From positions 1-5,653 of the forward strand of contig JACQEA010000116.1 of the NCBI GenBank assembly GCA_016200825.1: a DNA stretch of 5,653 nt, given 5' to 3'. Positions 4,352 to 5,653 of this stretch are shown here, one piece after another. Each line of letters starts with the position of its first letter. Positions within the stretch are counted from its first letter, which is position 1. The notes under the pieces were generated by a model. It had not been told where the DNA came from. It did no database searches and worked only from the letters and a program-made list of their open reading frames with translations. The stretch is from Chloroflexota bacterium (GTDB taxonomy: Bacteria; Chloroflexota; Anaerolineae; UBA4142). A program made the translations under genes and the position numbers.

Positions 4352-5653
4352 TTGCGCGCGCTCGTTTTTCTTTGCGGCATGGCAACCTTAGGCATCGAAC
4401 TTGCCGCGTCGCGATTGCTCCGTCCATTTTTCGGCGATTCGATTTTAGTGTGGGCAAATATTATCGGACTCATTCTCGTTTATCTCACCATCGGCTATTA
4501 TATTGGCGGACGCTGGGCGGATCGCGATCCGCGCGCGAGCACGCTTTATCGCGTGATCGCGTGGGCGGGTTTCGCGATTGGCGTGTTGCCATTTCTCGCG
4601 CGCCCCTTGTTACAATTCGCGATTCCCGCGCTCGAACATCTCAACGCGGAATTAGGCATCCTCGCGTTCGGCGGCACCCTAATTCTTTTCAGCGCGCCAA
4701 TTACTTTGCTCGGTTGCGTCACGCCCTTTGCGATTCGTTTGAACGCGCGCGCGATTTCTTCCACGGGCGCGACCGCGGGCGCGTATTACGCGTTGTCAAC
4801 ATTCGGCAGCATCGTCGGAGTTTTCGCGACAGTTTTTATTTTGCTCGCCGCGCTCGGCACGCGCGGCACATTTCTCGCGTATGCGTTCGCGCTCATGCTG
4901 GGCGCGCTCATCGGCATTTGGCGCGAGACAAACCGCGCGCAAATTTTGCGCTACACCACGTTGCCGTTTTTTATCGCGCTGATCGCGATTGTGGACGCGC
5001 GCGGCGCGATCAAAGCTAGCGCGGAGGTGATTTACGAAACCGATTCGGCGTACAATTTTATTCAAGTCATTCAAGAAAACGATTTGCGTTTGCTCACCGT
5101 CAACGAAGGTCAGGCGTATCAATCCGCGTATCGCCCTACGACGACACTCACGGGCGGAATCTGGGATTTATTTTTACTTGCGCCGTACTTTTCGTCGGAC
5201 AGTGCGCCAAAAAATTTGCTGATGCTGGGGCTCGCGGCAGGCACGATTGCGCGCGAATATTCGGATGTGTATGGCGCGCTGCCGATTGACGGCGTGGAAC
5301 TCGATCCCGCGATCATCGCGACGGGACGAAAATTTTTCGCGATGAATCAGCCCAATCTGAACGCGATCGCCGACGATGGGCGAAATTTTTTGCGCCGCGC
5401 GGCGACGTACGATGTCATCGCGCTGGACGCGTATCGTCAGCCGTACATTCCGTTTCATCTCACCACCGTGGAATTTTTTCGCGAGACGCGCGCCCATCTC
5501 AACCCGCGCGGGGTCGTCGCGTTAAACGCGGCGCGCACCCAGAGCGATTATCGTTTAGTGGATGCGCTCGCGGCGACGATGCGCCAAGTTTTTCCATCGG
5601 TTTATCTCGTGGATCATCCGAACAACGCGAACACACTGATCGTCGCGACGAAT
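4352..5653 (+). CDS. Membrane-anchored spermidine-synthase-like protein (SpeE-family methyltransferase fold), 3' end cut
   Basis: N-terminal membrane domain followed by a Rossmann domain like that of aminopropyltransferases; 434 residues are in view and the end is missing. Hydrophobic segments lie at about 3-19, 31-50, 66-83, 101-124, 145-168, 173-190 and 203-214, with the family-type stretch GIELAASRLLRPFFG (14-28) and GYYIGGRWADR (48-58). The soluble part has YQSAY (256-260), the nucleotide-binding turn LGLAAGTIARE (292-302), VELDP (315-319), DDGRNFL (341-347) and YDVIALDAYRQPYIPFHLTT (353-372). True spermidine synthases use a similar fold to move aminopropyl from decarboxylated S-adenosylmethionine to putrescine; whether this membrane form does so is unproven. 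No Shine-Dalgarno is present. ATG 4379 would cut the first helix, so TTG 4352 or TTG 4337 is likelier; 4337 would be nearly leaderless relative to TATAAT 4322. The gene diverges from the lipoprotein operon. Confidence 0.85.
   Translation, partial: MRALVFLCGMATLGIELAASRLLRPFFGDSILVWANIIGLILVYLTIGYYIGGRWADRDPRASTLYRVIAWAGFAIGVLPFLARPLLQFAIPALEHLNAELGILAFGGTLILFSAPITLLGCVTPFAIRLNARAISSTGATAGAYYALSTFGSIVGVFATVFILLAALGTRGTFLAYAFALMLGALIGIWRETNRAQILRYTTLPFFIALIAIVDARGAIKASAEVIYETDSAYNFIQVIQENDLRLLTVNEGQAYQSAYRPTTTLTGGIWDLFLLAPYFSSDSAPKNLLMLGLAAGTIAREYSDVYGALPIDGVELDPAIIATGRKFFAMNQPNLNAIADDGRNFLRRAATYDVIALDAYRQPYIPFHLTTVEFFRETRAHLNPRGVVALNAARTQSDYRLVDALAATMRQVFPSVYLVDHPNNANTLIVATN

Noticed and set aside
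4372..5019. Plus-strand open frame of 215 codons, very Arg/His rich
   Set aside because: Out-of-frame shadow of the spermidine-synthase-like gene; composition is typical of a shifted CGCG-rich frame and the true frame has clear membrane helices and motifs.

Overview
The window looks like chromosomal DNA from an uncultured-type bacterium, most plausibly an Anaerolineae-like member of the Chloroflexota. The evidence for that is indirect: intergenic inverted repeats built on TAGTC and on CCGCAAAGACGCCAAG, frequent TTG/GTG starts, lipoproteins with Pro/Thr/Ala-rich linkers, and coding DNA that alternates CGCG-rich and AT-rich stretches. No rRNA, tRNA, CRISPR array, transposase or phage gene is visible. 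The taxonomic call is inference.

Layout. Five genes lie on the minus strand, read right to left: a lipoprotein with a duplicated domain (4192-3494), a lipoprotein with a five-bladed-propeller pattern (3384-2380), a thioredoxin-type arsenate reductase ArsC (2317-1901), an ABC-2 exporter ATPase (1671-754), and its membrane permease (665-1, cut by the window edge). On the plus strand, diverging from about 4330, is a membrane-anchored spermidine-synthase-like protein that runs off the right end. The largest gaps are 1672-1900 and 4193-4351, so no gene-free stretch exceeds 300 bases.

How the pieces relate. The ATPase and permease form one exporter of the NatA/NatB type, but an 88-bp gap holding a long hairpin repeat separates them. 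The two lipoproteins are separate envelope proteins of unknown substrate. ArsC stands alone, with no ArsR, ArsB or Acr3 beside it. The region 4193-4351 is a divergent promoter region: a good extended -10 promoter reads left into the duplicated lipoprotein and a perfect TATAAT reads right into the spermidine-synthase-like gene.

Most interesting points. A strong intrinsic terminator for the propeller lipoprotein ends exactly at the arsC GTG start. Its 3' arm contains the arsC Shine-Dalgarno-like GGAG, and a candidate arsC promoter has its -10 inside the 5' arm, which would uncouple the two genes. The lipoprotein at 3494-4192 is a clear internal duplication with no domain I recognise. I did not find a convincing new multi-gene system; the rest is a fairly ordinary chromosomal neighbourhood.
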